Below are positions 7,102 to 15,496 of a stretch of 64,000 nucleotides of DNA, piece by piece. Under the pieces are notes generated by a model. The model saw only the letters and a list, made by a program, of their open reading frames with translations, was not told the DNA's origin and searched no databases. The first letter of the stretch is position 1. Every line of letters starts with the position of its first letter. Source of the stretch: Lactobacillus sp. PV034 (GTDB lineage: Bacteria > Bacillota > Bacilli > Lactobacillales > Lactobacillaceae). Both the position numbers and the translations under genes were made by a program. The stretch is from the NCBI RefSeq assembly GCF_014522305.1, contig NZ_CP041982.1:253001-317000 (forward strand), given 5' to 3'.

Positions 7102-7653
7102 ATGGCAAACTTAAATCATATGGATAAAAAATTTAAAACTTTAGATGATTTTTTAGGTACACACTTTATTTATACTTATGACAACGGCTGGGAATATGAA
7201 TGGTATGCTAAGAATGATCACACAGTTGACTATCGTATTCATGGAGGAATGGTAGCAGGACGTTGGGTAAAAGATCAAGAAGCCCATATTAATCTTTTAA
7301 CTGAAGGTGTTTACAAGATTGCTTGGACTGAACCAACTGGAACTGACGTAGCTCTTGACTTTGTACCTAATGAACATAAACTTAATGGAACAATCTTCTT
7401 CCCAAAGTGGGTTAAAGATCATCCTGAAATTACTGTTACTTTCCAAAACGAACATATTGATTTAATGCATGAATCACGTGAAAAGTACGATACTTATCCA
7501 AAGATGGTAGTTCCAGAATTTGCAACCATTACTTATATGGGAGATGCAGGCCAAAATAATGAAGAAGTTATTGCCGAAGCACCTTATGAAGGTATGACTG
7601 ATGATATTCGTAATGGCAAATATTTTGATGAAGATTACAAACGTATTAAGTAA
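7102..7653 (+). CDS. padC: Phenolic acid decarboxylase PadC
   Basis: A 183-residue cytosolic, cofactor-free enzyme that decarboxylates p-coumaric, caffeic and ferulic acid to vinyl phenols, detoxifying plant hydroxycinnamates. The sequence follows the Lactobacillus/Bacillus PAD family end to end, including [20 protein letters not shown], the Tyr/Arg/Glu active-site region ([12 protein letters not shown]), [20 protein letters not shown], and [18 protein letters not shown] precedes the ATG. A padR-type repressor gene follows 54 bases later on the same strand, the usual context. A strong promoter with candidate operators lies upstream, so expression is probably substrate-induced. No missing residue was noted. 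Confidence 0.95.
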   Translation: MANLNHMDKKFKTLDDFLGTHFIYTYDNGWEYEWYAKNDHTVDYRIHGGMVAGRWVKDQEAHINLLTEGVYKIAWTEPTGTDVALDFVPNEHKLNGTIFFPKWVKDHPEITVTFQNEHIDLMHESREKYDTYPKMVVPEFATITYMGDAGQNNEEVIAEAPYEGMTDDIRNGKYFDEDYKRIK

Positions 7654-7707
7654 TAAATATTTAATTTTTAGTATAATGAAGGAAGAAACTAGTTTGGAGG
7701 CTTAACT

Positions 7708-8250
7708 ATGCCAAAACAACGGATTCTTCCTTTTATTTTGTTGGGAATTATTGATTGTCATCCCCAAATTACTGGGAAGGGAATTACCAACGAATTTAAT
7801 ACAGAAATTGGCGACTTTTGGAAGGCATCTCATAGTCAAATTTATCCTGAGCTTAAACGCATGGTCGCAGATAAATGGATTACTGTTACTCAAAATGACG
7901 ATAATGCTAAAGAAAAATACTATAATCTAACTGCTGAAGGTCTTGAAGTACTTAATAATTGGTTAACTCAAGCAGTTACAAAGTTACCAATTCATCAAGA
8001 TTTATTTTCACTTAAACTATTTTTTATTAAGCAAGCCAATGATCCTCGAATAAAAGATTTAATTACGCGTCAAATTAATTTGCTGAAGCAAGAACTAGAT
8101 CATTTATTAGAACGTAAAGAATTAATCTTCAGTAAGCAGGCAATGATTGACAATCATTACGGCCATTATCTTGTTTTAACCAGAGCGATTTCAAGAACTC
8201 AAGGGCAACTTAAATGGCTAAATGAAGAATTGAATAAGTTAAATAAATAG
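7708..8250 (+). CDS. padR: PadR-family transcriptional repressor
   Basis: A 180-residue PadR regulator. The winged HTH occupies roughly residues 5-85: ILPFILLGIIDCHPQITGKG, then the recognition-helix region FWKASHSQIYPELKRM and the wing. A C-terminal helical dimerisation domain (about 95-178) is rich in Leu, Lys and Glu. Members bind the padC promoter and release it when hydroxycinnamates are present. GGAGG lies upstream of the ATG, and a TATAAT at 7672-7677 could be a separate -10, allowing transcription independent of padC. It ends in a terminator. Confidence 0.92.
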   Translation: MPKQRILPFILLGIIDCHPQITGKGITNEFNTEIGDFWKASHSQIYPELKRMVADKWITVTQNDDNAKEKYYNLTAEGLEVLNNWLTQAVTKLPIHQDLFSLKLFFIKQANDPRIKDLITRQINLLKQELDHLLERKELIFSKQAMIDNHYGHYLVLTRAISRTQGQLKWLNEELNKLNK

Positions 8251-8283
8251 TGCAGTTTTATCTAATAAAGCTGCACTTTTTTA
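8249..8283 (+). terminator. Rho-independent terminator after padR
   Basis: GTGCAG (8250-8255) pairs with CTGCAC (8271-8276), with additional A-T pairs inside the loop, followed by a run of six T. Confidence 0.82.
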
Positions 8284-8357
8284 TTGAACTCAATAATTAA
8301 GCTCTTAGGAGCAAAAATTATATAATTGAACTAGATTTAGTTTAACGAGGTAGAGAA

Positions 8358-9470
8358 ATGCGGATTTTGATCGTAATTGATGATTTCTTTAATAAAAGTA
8401 ATGGGATGTGTATTTCAACCCAGAGATTTGCTCATGAATTTAAACAAGCAGGCAATGAGGTAAGGATTGTATCTTGTAAAGATGGTGGCAAAGCTTACTA
8501 TTCATTACCAGAATTAGTAGTTCCTTTCTTCAAAAAGATTATCGCCAAAGAGGGTTACCATATTGCTTGGCCAAAAAAGAAAGTATTAAAAGCGGCAGTA
8601 GGGTGGGCAGATATGGTAGCTGTCGAAACCCCGTTTCCGGTATCTTGGCGCGCTGCAAAATATGCTAAGAGGATGAATAAACCAGCTTATGGCACCTTCC
8701 ATATTTATCCTGGCAATATCACTGAGACTTTGCATATTAATAATTGGTTCTTTAATAACTTTTTTATGTATTTTTTCCGCGATATTTCTTTTCGTAATTG
8801 CGCAGCTATGCAGTGTCCCACTGAAAAGGTAAAAGCAGAACTAGAAAAATATCACTTCAAGCAAAAATTATACGTAATTTCTAATGGGATTACTCAAGCG
8901 TTTATTGATAACCCTCATAAAAAGGAAGTGGGTCATCCTTTTACCATTTTGTGTATCGGTCGGTATTCACGGGAAAAACATCAAGAAGTTCTCTTTAAAG
9001 CTATGAAACTAGTGCAGCATAATCAAAAGATTAGGTTGATTTTTGCAGGGAAGGGACCGTTAAAAAAAGAATATGAACAGTTAGCTAGAGAATTACCGGC
9101 AAAACCAATCATGAAATTTTATACAGCTACCCAACTACGTAAAGTAATGCGTGAAACTGATCTTGTTGTTCATTGTGCTGATGTTGAAGTCGAAGGAATG
9201 GCATGTATGGAGGCGTTTGCGGCAGGATGTGTACCTGTGATTGCTGATAGTCCACTTTCATCTACTGCGTCTTATGCCTTGACTGCACATAATTTATTTC
9301 CTGCTGGCGATTGTCAACGGCTAGCTGCACAAATAGATTATTGGTATGATCATCCAGCCGAACTGGTGAAAATGCGGCAACGTTATCGGACTTATGCAAA
9401 AGAGTTCACTGTTCGTAAGTCTGCCGAAAAAGCCTTGAATATGATGAGAGAAATTGAAAAGAAGAATTAA
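8358..9470 (+). CDS. GT4-family glycosyltransferase
   Basis: A 370-residue GT-B fold retaining glycosyltransferase. The N-terminal domain starts MRILIVIDDFFNKSNGM with an acceptor-binding half. The C-terminal half has the nucleotide-sugar domain with IGRYSREKHQE, LIFAGKGPL and the EX7E motif EVEGMACME. It resembles glycolipid and cell-envelope transferases such as 1,2-diacylglycerol glucosyltransferases, but the acceptor cannot be fixed from sequence. There is no signal peptide; it is probably a peripheral membrane protein. It nearly abuts the phosphoesterase at 9475 (4-base gap), implying one operon and translational coupling. Expression likely starts at a TATAAT-containing region about 8320. 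Confidence 0.88.
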   Translation: MRILIVIDDFFNKSNGMCISTQRFAHEFKQAGNEVRIVSCKDGGKAYYSLPELVVPFFKKIIAKEGYHIAWPKKKVLKAAVGWADMVAVETPFPVSWRAAKYAKRMNKPAYGTFHIYPGNITETLHINNWFFNNFFMYFFRDISFRNCAAMQCPTEKVKAELEKYHFKQKLYVISNGITQAFIDNPHKKEVGHPFTILCIGRYSREKHQEVLFKAMKLVQHNQKIRLIFAGKGPLKKEYEQLARELPAKPIMKFYTATQLRKVMRETDLVVHCADVEVEGMACMEAFAAGCVPVIADSPLSSTASYALTAHNLFPAGDCQRLAAQIDYWYDHPAELVKMRQRYRTYAKEFTVRKSAEKALNMMREIEKKN

Positions 9471-9474
9471 ACAA

Positions 9475-10704
9475 ATGAACTATCTTACTAATACTGAACC
9501 TAATAAATTATATGTAATATCTGATACTCATTTATTGGCTAAAGAGTTACAAGATGAAGGGCCGGCTTTTCAAAGAATGCGAGATACAAGTGCGGGGAAA
9601 GACCTTGACTATCCTGGCTTGGCGTTAATCGCTTTTGTTCGTAAAATATTACAGGAAAAGCCAACTGCAGTTGTTATTACTGGTGATTTAACCTTTAATG
9701 GCGAAAAATTATCGGCTGAGAAATTAGCAACTATTTTTGCTCCACTTGAAAAAGCAGGAATTTACTTTTTTGTGATTCCAGGCAATCATGATATTTATGA
9801 CGGCTGGGCCAGAAAATTCAGAAATGATAAAAGCTTTTATACTGAGCAGATTAGTACGCAAGAATGGAAACAAATTTTTACTACATCTTATCAACATGCA
9901 GCAAGTATTGATGGCCTTTCTTATAGCATTAATTTTAGTAAAAAATATCGTTTAGTATTTGCTGATTCTAATATTTATGGTGAGCGTGAATCATTAACAC
10001 ATCCTATTACCAATGGCAAATTAAGCAATAACCAATTAAAATGGATCAAAAAAGAATTTAAGCAAGCTAAAAATAACCATCAGCATGTGCTACTTTTTAT
10101 GCATCACAATTTGTATGACCATAATGAGATTATTAAGGGTGGTTTCACCTTAGATAATGCGCCTGATTTGCGTCGATTATGTCAAAAATATCAAGTTGCA
10201 GTAGCATTTTCAGGGCATATCCATGCGCAAAATATTATTCGGGGAAATGATGAATGTGATACACCTGAAGTTGCTAGTTCAGGTTTTTCGATGTCTGATC
10301 AAGGTTATGGGGTAATTGAATTAACACCTAATGCAGTCGAATATCAACGTTATTCTTTCGATATGGTGCCATTTCTAGCGGATAGAGAAAAAGCGCTGTT
10401 ACCAAAACAAGATTTTCATGAGTATTTGCATGATATTTTTTATCAGACCAATCAAAAGCAGATGGCTTGGTTAAAAAAGAAGATTTCAAATCAAGCGGAA
10501 TATGAAAGAATTTTAAATTTTATTGATCGGCTTAATTGGAATTATTTTATTGGTAAAAGTAATTATTCAAGTAAAGATAAAAGTAAGATAATATCATCAC
10601 CAGAGTATCAGTTGGTGAAAGCAAAGCTACCAGAAATGAAGAATTATCTTGATTCTTTATTAGCTGTAGATCAAGATAGTCAGCATTTAAGAGTGGAATT
10701 GTAA
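9475..10704 (+). CDS. Calcineurin-like metallophosphoesterase
   Basis: A 409-residue binuclear-metal phosphoesterase. The five metal-binding blocks are present: SDTHLL (DxH), GDLTFNG, GNHDIYDG, MHHN and SGHIHAQN. The ATG at 9475 lies four bases after the preceding stop; a TTG at 9454 inside the upstream gene is possible but less likely. The long C-terminal region after about residue 300 is helical and specific to this subfamily, which is found in lactic acid bacteria. No signal peptide is seen, so it is probably cytosolic. The substrate is unknown. Pairing with a GT4 transferase hints at envelope glycolipid or phosphodiester turnover, which is inference. Confidence 0.85.
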   Translation: MNYLTNTEPNKLYVISDTHLLAKELQDEGPAFQRMRDTSAGKDLDYPGLALIAFVRKILQEKPTAVVITGDLTFNGEKLSAEKLATIFAPLEKAGIYFFVIPGNHDIYDGWARKFRNDKSFYTEQISTQEWKQIFTTSYQHAASIDGLSYSINFSKKYRLVFADSNIYGERESLTHPITNGKLSNNQLKWIKKEFKQAKNNHQHVLLFMHHNLYDHNEIIKGGFTLDNAPDLRRLCQKYQVAVAFSGHIHAQNIIRGNDECDTPEVASSGFSMSDQGYGVIELTPNAVEYQRYSFDMVPFLADREKALLPKQDFHEYLHDIFYQTNQKQMAWLKKKISNQAEYERILNFIDRLNWNYFIGKSNYSSKDKSKIISSPEYQLVKAKLPEMKNYLDSLLAVDQDSQHLRVEL

Positions 10705-10802
10705 AAATCCATCTTGTTTACAGTATTAGAGTACTTATTTTTTGGTTAGAAAGAAATTTAATTTTAAAATAAATATGAGAAAAGAAATTAAGGAGAATGC
10801 AA

Positions 10803-11567
10803 ATGGCAATTAGTGAAAATGCAAAAAAGTATTATAAAAAAATGTTTTCTGGTCATGAATCTGTATTAACAAAGACAGATCCTGAATTTATTGAATTCTT
10901 TAAAAACTTTGCCTTTGACGAAGTTGTAAATCATGATGATATGGATGATCGAACTAGATTTATGACTATTTTGGCTACTTTAATTGGTTGTCAAGGTAAG
11001 GAAGAATATGAATTAATGGTGACTGCAGCTCTGAATTTTGGTGTAAAGCCAGTTGAAATTAAAGAAATAGTTTATCAAGCTGTAGCATATCTAGGGATGG
11101 GACGTGTATTCCCATTTTTCAAATTAACTAATAAAGTTTTTGAAGAACAGGGAATCGAGTTACCACTTCCTGGGCAGGCAACTACCGAGGCTGATGAAAG
11201 ATTACGTGCTGGTGAACAAGCACAGATTGATATTTTTGGACCAGGGATGAAAGATTTTTGGAAGTCGGGTCCTGAAGAAAGTCAACACATTAATTATTGG
11301 TTAGCTGATAACTGCTTTGGTGATTACTACACTCGCCATGGATTGACTCTTAAGGAAAGAGAATTAATGACTTTTTGTTATCTAGCTGCACAAGGCGGCG
11401 TAGAACCACAGTTAGTTGCGCATGCCAAAGCAAACTTATCAATGGGAAATGATAAGCAATTTTTGATTGATGTAATTTCTCAAAATATTCCTTATATTGG
11501 CTATCCACGTAGTTTAAATGCTTTAAGATGCGTCAATACTGCTGCTGAGGAATTAGATAAAAACTAG
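10803..11567 (+). CDS. Carboxymuconolactone decarboxylase (CMD) family protein
   Basis: A 254-residue protein with two CMD/AhpD-type helical domains (about residues 20-110 and 140-245). The ATG at 10803 is preceded by AAGGAG at 10790-10795 with a 7-base gap; the ATG at 10797 is only one base after it and is rejected. Many AhpD-type proteins have a CxxC redox pair, but none is clear here, where isolated Cys residues appear (IGCQG, DNCFG, FCYLA). Peroxidase activity is therefore doubtful. It is followed 11 bases later by an atypical SDR, echoing the CMD/SDR/cupin clusters common in lactobacilli. Substrate unknown. Confidence 0.82.
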   Translation: MAISENAKKYYKKMFSGHESVLTKTDPEFIEFFKNFAFDEVVNHDDMDDRTRFMTILATLIGCQGKEEYELMVTAALNFGVKPVEIKEIVYQAVAYLGMGRVFPFFKLTNKVFEEQGIELPLPGQATTEADERLRAGEQAQIDIFGPGMKDFWKSGPEESQHINYWLADNCFGDYYTRHGLTLKERELMTFCYLAAQGGVEPQLVAHAKANLSMGNDKQFLIDVISQNIPYIGYPRSLNALRCVNTAAEELDKN

Positions 11568-11578
11568 GAGGCTTTAAA

Positions 11579-12226
11579 ATGAAAAAAGTTTTAATTTTAG
11601 GAGCAAATGGTCAAATTGCTCGTCTTGTTGAGGAGCGCTTATTAAAAGAACAACCAGATGTTGAATTGACTTTGTTTTTACGTAACTCTGATCGTTTAGC
11701 AAATTTGGCTGATAATAAACGTGTTCGTATTATTGAAGGTGATGCAACTAATGAAAAAGAAGTTGCCGATGCAATGCATGGTCAAAATATTGTTTATATG
11801 GCGATGGTAGATCATGAGCACGATAATCAAATTACTAAGAATGTAATTGAAGCGATGAAGCATAATGACGTTAAGCGTGTAATCTCATCAAATATTTTGG
11901 GTATTTACGATGAAGTTCCTGGTGAATTCGGACGCTGGAACCATGAACAGGTAAAGGAAGGCTTAGAATCAGCAACAAAATCAGCTGAACTTTTAGAAGA
12001 TTCAAGATTAGATTACACAATTATCCGTATCCCTTGGTTAAATGATCGTGACGAAATTAAGTACACTGTTACTCACGCTAATGAAGAATATGTTGGTGTT
12101 TCAGCTTCTCGTAAAAGCATTGCTGACTTGATTGTCAAAATTATTGCTGATCCATCATATTTGGCTAAAGATAGTGTAGGAGCAGCTGACCCTGATACTC
12201 AAGGCCAAGATCGTCCTGTATACTAA
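11579..12226 (+). CDS. Atypical SDR, NAD(P)-binding NmrA/YwnB-like protein (copy 2)
   Basis: A 215-residue paralogue of the protein at 2546, with GANGQIA at residues 9-15 and the block SSNILGIYDEVPGEFG preserved. It lacks the short insertion seen in copy 1, so it probably represents the ancestral form. A strong GGAGG precedes the ATG, and the CMD gene lies 11 bases upstream, so the two are one operon. It is likely an NAD(P)H-dependent reductase or sensor; the absent Tyr-x-x-x-Lys argues against classical SDR chemistry. Confidence 0.8.
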   Translation: MKKVLILGANGQIARLVEERLLKEQPDVELTLFLRNSDRLANLADNKRVRIIEGDATNEKEVADAMHGQNIVYMAMVDHEHDNQITKNVIEAMKHNDVKRVISSNILGIYDEVPGEFGRWNHEQVKEGLESATKSAELLEDSRLDYTIIRIPWLNDRDEIKYTVTHANEEYVGVSASRKSIADLIVKIIADPSYLAKDSVGAADPDTQGQDRPVY

Positions 12227-12325
12227 GTAAAAGCATAATTCTTATAATTTGTAAGCTAATAACTTTTATCTTATTCATAAAACATATATAATAATAGTTA
12301 TAATAGAAAAAGGAGAGATTAAATT

Positions 12326-12691
12326 ATGAAAAAATTAGATTCAAATAAATTAACTCCAGAACAACAAAATATGTTCAACGATGAATTAACTTACCTTGCA
12401 ACTGTAAGTAAAGATGGTACTCCACAAGTTGGTCCTAAGGCTTCATTAATTGCAATTAATGACCACCAATTACAATACTTAGAAAAGACTAAGTCAACTG
12501 CTTACCAAAACATTAAGGATGGTTCAAAAGTAGCAGTTGTTGCAGCTAACGTTCCAAGCCACAAGGCTGTTCGTGCTGTTGGGACAGCTGAAATTCACGA
12601 AAATGATGAATTTGCTAAGGCTATCGTAGAAAATTCTGACACTCCAGATGCATACGTAGTTGTAATTAACGTTGAACAAGTAAACGGCTAA
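12326..12691 (+). CDS. Pyridoxamine 5'-phosphate oxidase-like flavoprotein
   Basis: A 121-residue split-barrel protein of the PNPOx-like FMN-binding superfamily. It starts with a helix (KLTPEQQNMFNDE), then the strand pair YLATVSKDGTPQVGPKA typical of the fold's FMN-binding edge. The protein is too short and lacks the C-terminal PLP site for genuine PdxH, so an FMN- or F420-type reductase or an FMN carrier is more likely. AAGGAGAG precedes the ATG, and -10-like sequence around 12280-12305 (TATAATA) suggests its own promoter. It is codon-optimised in appearance, consistent with high expression, and ends at a strong terminator. Confidence 0.8.
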   Translation: MKKLDSNKLTPEQQNMFNDELTYLATVSKDGTPQVGPKASLIAINDHQLQYLEKTKSTAYQNIKDGSKVAVVAANVPSHKAVRAVGTAEIHENDEFAKAIVENSDTPDAYVVVINVEQVNG

Positions 12692-12712
12692 TTATAAATA
12701 TATTTAATAATT

Positions 12713-12745
12713 AAAAGAGCGACATGGGATTGTCGCTCTTTTTTT
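12713..12745 (+). terminator. Rho-independent terminator
   Basis: AAGAGCGACA and TGTCGCTCTT form a perfect 10-bp GC-containing stem, followed by seven T. It separates the accessory region from the ylxM-ffh block. Confidence 0.9.
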
Positions 12746-12771
12746 GCTATACTGAAACAAGGTGAAGACAG

Positions 12772-13113
12772 ATGAATGAACTTGAAAAAAATGAAAAATT
12801 AGGCAATTTATATGCTTATTATGGTTCACTTTTGACCCAGGGACAGCAAGAGTATTTTGAAGATTATTACTATAATGATTTGTCTTTAGGAGAAATTGCA
12901 GATAATCATCAAGTTTCGCGGCAAGCTGTTTATGATAATTTGAGACGTTCAAGTAAAGCTTTGGAAAATTACGAATCTAAGCTTCATATGGCGCAAGATT
13001 ATCAAAAGTTTGGTAAGTTAACTCAAGAAATATCACATGCTTTATCAGATGGTAACAAGCAGCTAGCTCAAGAAAAAACAGACTATTTATTAAATGAATT
13101 AGGCGAGGTTTAA
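12772..13113 (+). CDS. ylxM: YlxM/p13-like SRP-associated HTH protein (UPF0122)
   Basis: A 113-residue helical protein of the YlxM family with a sigma-70 region-4-like HTH (LSLGEIADNHQVSRQAVYDN, about residues 38-58). In streptococci and mycoplasmas YlxM modulates the signal-recognition-particle GTPase. AAGGTGA precedes the ATG. The stop codon is four bases before ffh, so the genes are coupled. In many Firmicutes ftsY lies directly upstream; here a terminator and a flavoprotein gene are found instead, so the SRP receptor gene is elsewhere. Confidence 0.93.
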   Translation: MNELEKNEKLGNLYAYYGSLLTQGQQEYFEDYYYNDLSLGEIADNHQVSRQAVYDNLRRSSKALENYESKLHMAQDYQKFGKLTQEISHALSDGNKQLAQEKTDYLLNELGEV

Positions 13114-13117
13114 GGAT

Positions 13118-14545
13118 ATGGCTTTTGAAAGTTTAAGTGAGAGACTCCAAAAGGCTCTAAGAAATTTAACAGGTAAGGGAAAAATCAGTGAAGCTGATAT
13201 TAATGAAGCATCCCGTGAAATTAGATTAGCTTTACTTGAAGCAGATGTTAACTTTAAAGTCGTAAAAGATTTTATTAAAACTATTAAAAAAGAAGCTTTA
13301 GGTAAAGAAGTCCAAGAAAGCTTAAATCCAGGACAACAAATTATCAAGATAGTTGATCAAGAGTTAACTAAAATGATGGGAGAGGAAGCTGTTAGCTTAA
13401 ACAAAGCTCCTCATATTCCTACGATCATTATGATGGTTGGTCTTCAGGGTACTGGTAAGACTACTACTGTTGGTAAACTTGCTAATTATCTTAAGAAGAA
13501 TGATAATGCGCGTCCGCTATTAATTGCTGGTGATATTTACCGTCCAGCAGCTATTGATCAATTAAAGCAAATTGGATCTGACTTAGATGTACCTGTTTAC
13601 AGTGAAGATAATAAAGATGTAGCCGAAATTGTTAAACATGGTCTTGCGCAAGCAGATAAAAATAAGAATGACTATGTAATTATCGATACCGCTGGTCGTT
13701 TGGAAATCGATGAACAGTTAATGGACGAATTAAAGCGCATTACTGAAGTTGCACATCCAGAAAATACTTTATTAGTAGTTGATGCCATGACCGGTCAAGC
13801 TGCTACCAAAGTTGCTGAAGGCTTTAATGCAGATCTTGATTTGACTGGGGTTATTTTAACTAAGTTAGATGGTGATACTCGTGGTGGTGCTGCTTTATCA
13901 GTTCGTGCTGTAACTGGATTACCAATTATCTTTACTGGTCAAGGTGAAAAATTAAGTGCTCTAGAAACTTTCCACCCAGATCGAATGGCTTCTAGAATTC
14001 TTGGCATGGGTGATATGCTGAGCTTAATAGAAAAGGCTCAACAAGACTATGATGCTAAAGAAGCCGAAAAAGTAGCGCAAAAAATGCGTGAAAATACTTT
14101 TAACTTTAATGATTTTATTGATCAATTAGAACAAGTTCAAAAGATGGGACCAATTGATCAATTAATTAAAATGATTCCAGGGATGGCTAATAATCCTGCA
14201 CTTAAGAATATTCAAATGCCAGAAAAGCAAATTGATCATACTAAAGCGATCGTTTACTCAATGACGCCTGCAGAAAGAGAAGATCCAGATATTTTGAATC
14301 CTTCACGTCGTCGCAGAATTGCAGCAGGATCAGGTATAGCGGTAGCAGAAGTTAACCGTATGATTAAGCAATTTAAACAAGCCAAAGAAATGATGCAAAA
14401 GATGACCTCAGGTAATATGAAGGGCCTTGAAAATATTCCAGGCATGAATTCGCCGATGGGCAAGATGGCTATGCGCTCAATGAGTAAAAGATTTAAGAAA
14501 AGTAAGAAGAAGCGCATGAAGAAAATTAAAAGATTTCACTCCTAA
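13118..14545 (+). CDS. ffh: Signal recognition particle GTPase Ffh (SRP54)
   Basis: A 475-residue SRP54 homologue that binds 4.5S/6S RNA and signal sequences to target membrane proteins cotranslationally. Domains in order: N (1-100), G (about 100-300) with the P-loop GLQGTGKTTT, DTAGR and TKLDGD, and a methionine-rich M domain (about 300-475) with several Met-Met/Met-Lys stretches and a basic C-terminus (KKSKKKRMKKIK). All parts are complete and of normal length. It is coupled to ylxM. No terminator is obvious before the rpsP promoter. Confidence 0.98.
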   Translation: MAFESLSERLQKALRNLTGKGKISEADINEASREIRLALLEADVNFKVVKDFIKTIKKEALGKEVQESLNPGQQIIKIVDQELTKMMGEEAVSLNKAPHIPTIIMMVGLQGTGKTTTVGKLANYLKKNDNARPLLIAGDIYRPAAIDQLKQIGSDLDVPVYSEDNKDVAEIVKHGLAQADKNKNDYVIIDTAGRLEIDEQLMDELKRITEVAHPENTLLVVDAMTGQAATKVAEGFNADLDLTGVILTKLDGDTRGGAALSVRAVTGLPIIFTGQGEKLSALETFHPDRMASRILGMGDMLSLIEKAQQDYDAKEAEKVAQKMRENTFNFNDFIDQLEQVQKMGPIDQLIKMIPGMANNPALKNIQMPEKQIDHTKAIVYSMTPAEREDPDILNPSRRRRIAAGSGIAVAEVNRMIKQFKQAKEMMQKMTSGNMKGLENIPGMNSPMGKMAMRSMSKRFKKSKKKRMKKIKRFHS

Positions 14546-14568
14546 AAATAAGTGTTAAGGAAAAATAC

Positions 14569-14597
14569 TTTACACTTATGCAGGGATGTGCTATATT
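14569..14597 (+). promoter_or_regulatory. rpsP promoter (extended -10)
   Basis: TTTACA (14569-14574) and TGCTATATT (extended -10, hexamer 14592-14597) are spaced 17 bases. The -35 overlaps a dyad, AAGTGTTAAG (14550-14559) and CTTTACACTT (14568-14577), with one mismatch, possibly a regulator site or a weak ffh terminator stem. Confidence 0.8.
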
Positions 14598-14628
14598 ATT
14601 AAAGTCAAATAATTTAGGAGGAAATTAA

Positions 14629-14901
14629 ATGTCTGTTAAAATTCGTATGCGCCGCATGGGCTCAAAGAGAAAACCTTTCTACCGTATCGTTGTTGCTGAC
14701 TCACGTATGCCACGTGATGGTCGTTTCATCGAAGAAGTAGGTTACTACAACCCACTTACTAACCCTGATGAAGTTAAGCTTGAAGAAGGTAAAATCTTTG
14801 ATTGGCTTGAAAAGGGTGCACAACCTTCAGATACTGTAAGAAGCTTACTTTCAGATGCTGGTATTATGAAGAGATACCACGATGCAAAATACGGTAAGTA
14901 A
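14629..14901 (+). CDS. rpsP: 30S ribosomal protein bS16
   Basis: A 90-residue bS16 that stabilises the 5' domain and central junction of 16S rRNA in the 30S subunit. It is complete, beginning [22 protein letters not shown] and containing the conserved VGYYNP turn. TTAGGAGGAAATTAA precedes the ATG, an ideal ribosome binding site. It sits between ffh and rimM-trmD as in most Firmicutes, but here it has its own promoter and terminator. Codons are strongly biased, as for highly expressed genes. Confidence 0.99.
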   Translation: MSVKIRMRRMGSKRKPFYRIVVADSRMPRDGRFIEEVGYYNPLTNPDEVKLEEGKIFDWLEKGAQPSDTVRSLLSDAGIMKRYHDAKYGK

Positions 14902-14911
14902 TTACTGAACT

Positions 14912-14951
14912 TAAAAGAGCTTGGGAGTAAGTCCTAAGCTCTTTTCTTTTT
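14912..14951 (+). terminator. Rho-independent terminator after rpsP
   Basis: AAAAGAGCTT...GGG and CC.TAAGCTCTTTT form a long stem followed by CTTTTT. It probably reduces read-through from the ribosomal protein gene into rimM. Confidence 0.82.
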
Positions 14952-14968
14952 ATAAATTGAGGTTTTAA

Positions 14969-15496
14969 ATGGATAATTATTTTGAAGTAGGTAAAATTTT
15001 AACTACTCATGGCTTAAAAGGTGAAGTAAAAGTTAATCCAATCACTGATTTTATTGAAGAACGTTTTACTCCTGGAACTAGTTTATATATTGGAGAAAGT
15101 GTAGATAGCTCAAAGCAAGAAGTTGTGGTCCAAAGAGCTAGAATGCACAAACAATTTGTTTTAGTCATTTTTGAAGGTATTGATAATATTGATGAAGCTG
15201 AAAAGATAGTAGGTAAAAAAATCTTTGTTAAAGAAAGTGATCGTCAAGAATTAGAAGATGGTTCTTACTATTTTAAAGATATTTTAGATTTACCAGTTTT
15301 TGATGCTGAGACAGGCGAAAAATTGGGAATTTTAAATGATATTGAAACTCCAGGAGCAAATGATATTTGGGAGATAAAACCAGAAAATGGTAAGTCATTT
15401 TGGATTCCAAATATCGCTTCAGTTGTTAAAAAAGTAGATTTGGATAATAAACGCATAGAAGTAAGTTTACTTGAGGGATTGCGCGATGAAGATTAA
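14969..15496 (+). CDS. rimM: Ribosome maturation factor RimM
   Basis: A 175-residue 16S rRNA processing factor for the 30S head. The N-terminal RimM barrel (GKILTTHGLKGEVKV) and the C-terminal PRC barrel (YYFKDILDLPVFDAETGEKLG) are both present, including the tail motif with KPENGKSFWIPNIASVVK. A weak GAGG ribosome binding site precedes the ATG. The last 11 bases overlap trmD (15486-15496), so translation of trmD is coupled. Confidence 0.97.
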   Translation: MDNYFEVGKILTTHGLKGEVKVNPITDFIEERFTPGTSLYIGESVDSSKQEVVVQRARMHKQFVLVIFEGIDNIDEAEKIVGKKIFVKESDRQELEDGSYYFKDILDLPVFDAETGEKLGILNDIETPGANDIWEIKPENGKSFWIPNIASVVKKVDLDNKRIEVSLLEGLRDED

